From Pseudomonadota bacterium (lineage in GTDB: Bacteria > Pseudomonadota > Gammaproteobacteria > Burkholderiales > SG8-39), in the NCBI GenBank assembly GCA_021848555.1, contig JAJZUN010000166.1, positions 1 through 6,501 of the forward strand: a stretch of 6,501 nt of DNA. The letters are read 5' to 3'. The position numbers and the translations under genes were made by a program. The notes beneath the pieces are model-generated. The model worked only from the letters and a program-made list of their open reading frames with translations, searched no databases and had not been told where the DNA came from. Numbering within the stretch: position 1 is the first letter of the stretch; every line of letters starts with the position of its first letter. Below are positions 5,824 to 6,501 of the stretch, in pieces.

Positions 5824-6501
5824 GCCGCTGTCCTTCTTAACATGAAATCACGCCCCATCAGACGAAAACCGATCAGGATAAAGGCGACCGTGATCAGCAC
5901 CAGGATCACCCCGATCGCCGCGAGCATTTCGAAGTTGCCCTCGTCGCTCTTGTCGAACAGCAGCACGGAGAGCACCTGGGTGTTGATCGAAGACAGGAAG
6001 ATCGCGGAGCTCAGTTCGCGCGTGCCCGGGATGAATACCAGGATGAACGCTCCAGCCAGGCTGCGCTTGAGCAAAGGCGCCACCACCTGCCGGATGGCGC
6101 TGAAGCGCGTGCCGCCGAGGATGCGCACCGCATCCTCCAGCTCGGGATTGATCGAGCGGATGGCGGCGTTGCTGTTGGCATAGGCGATCGGCAGGAAGCG
6201 CGTGGCGAAGGCGAGAATCAGGATCCACGCCGATCCGTACAGCAACAGCGGCGGGCGCGTGTACGCGGCGTAGAAACCGATGGCCAGCACGATGCCCGGA
6301 ATCACGAACGGCGCCATGGTCAGAAACGACAGCACGTTGCCGAGCTTCTTGCCGACCAGCTGCCGGTTCACGATGTAGGCTATGCATAGCGCCAGCGCGA
6401 TCGCAATGAGCGCGGCGGAGCCCGCGTAGACGAAAGTGTTGATCGTGGCGTTGCGCGTCAGCGTGTTCTCGAACAGCGTGAAATAGAGGTTGTCGAACGT
6501 C
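5820..6501 (-). CDS. ABC transporter permease, C-terminal part (FbpB/ThiP-like)
   Basis: The gene enters from the right edge, so its 5' end is missing. The open frame runs from 6500 to TGA 5822-5820, about 226 codons, and begins within a TFDNLYFTLFENTL segment. This precedes the second membrane domain in fused FbpB-type permeases and also occurs near the start of single-domain ones. Five hydrophobic spans are visible: TFVYAGSAALIAIALALCIA (about 6434-6375), APFVIPGIVLAIGFYAAY, SAWILILAFATRFLPIAY, an amphipathic segment around GAFILVFIPGTRELSSAIFL, and AAIGVILVLITVAFILIGF. The coupling-helix (EAA-loop) sequence is ELEDAVRILGGTRFSAIRQV, where the permease contacts the ATPase. A shorter frame from a GTG at 6371 is only an internal codon: membrane-helix sequence continues upstream of it. 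The stop overlaps the ATPase start by 4 nt, so the two are translationally coupled. Whether the full gene has one or two permease domains lies outside the window. Confidence 0.93.
   Translation of the reverse strand, partial: TFDNLYFTLFENTLTRNATINTFVYAGSAALIAIALALCIAYIVNRQLVGKKLGNVLSFLTMAPFVIPGIVLAIGFYAAYTRPPLLLYGSAWILILAFATRFLPIAYANSNAAIRSINPELEDAVRILGGTRFSAIRQVVAPLLKRSLAGAFILVFIPGTRELSSAIFLSSINTQVLSVLLFDKSDEGNFEMLAAIGVILVLITVAFILIGFRLMGRDFMLRRTAA

Noticed and set aside
4705..6183. A 492-codon plus-strand open frame opposite the ABC ATPase and permease.
   Set aside because: It is a shadow of well-supported minus-strand genes with full family motifs. Its own translation is His/Arg/Ala-rich, shows no domain, and reflects high GC at third positions.

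Overview
The window looks like chromosomal DNA of a high-GC proteobacterium, most likely a betaproteobacterium of the Burkholderiales. The pointers are a Bug/TctC-type periplasmic binding protein, a class III (CaiB/BaiF) CoA-transferase, a YgiD-type dioxygenase next to a DUF2721 membrane protein, and strong GC bias at third codon positions. This placement is inferred from gene content; no rRNA or other marker gene is present.

Left block (1-1299, minus strand). Reading leftward there is a broken transporter gene of the NTP/NDP-exchange (ATP:ADP antiporter-like) MFS family, then an intact DUF2721 membrane protein, then the first 41 codons of a 4,5-DOPA-dioxygenase-like extradiol dioxygenase that runs off the window. 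Spacing is tight and all three point the same way, so they probably formed one transcription unit. The transporter has lost most of its middle and is scattered over at least two reading frames.

Divergent region and middle block (1300-3321, plus strand). A 330-bp region separates the left block from a rightward cassette. It carries an extended -10 promoter (TGT-TATAAT) and a cluster of short direct and inverted repeats. The cassette encodes a 62-aa DUF1508-like protein and a DUF302 protein 3 nt apart. After two adjacent hairpin-forming sequences comes a complete secreted Bug/TctC solute-binding protein with signal peptide.

Right block (3322-6501). The 154-bp gap after the binding protein holds a plus-strand fossil: the last ~40 codons of a class I cytochrome c without its haem-binding part. 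Convergent to it, on the minus strand, are (in transcription order) an ABC permease (5' end off the window), an FbpC/PotA-like ATPase overlapping it by ATGA, and a CaiB/BaiF CoA-transferase 53 nt further on. The layout suggests import of a small anion or carboxylate by the ABC system followed by CoA activation. The neighbouring Bug protein is a second possible carboxylate receptor. None of the substrates can be read from the sequence.

I did not find a clearly new biological system, CRISPR array, tRNA, rRNA or mobile element. The points most worth a second look are the two gene fossils and the repeat-rich promoter region.
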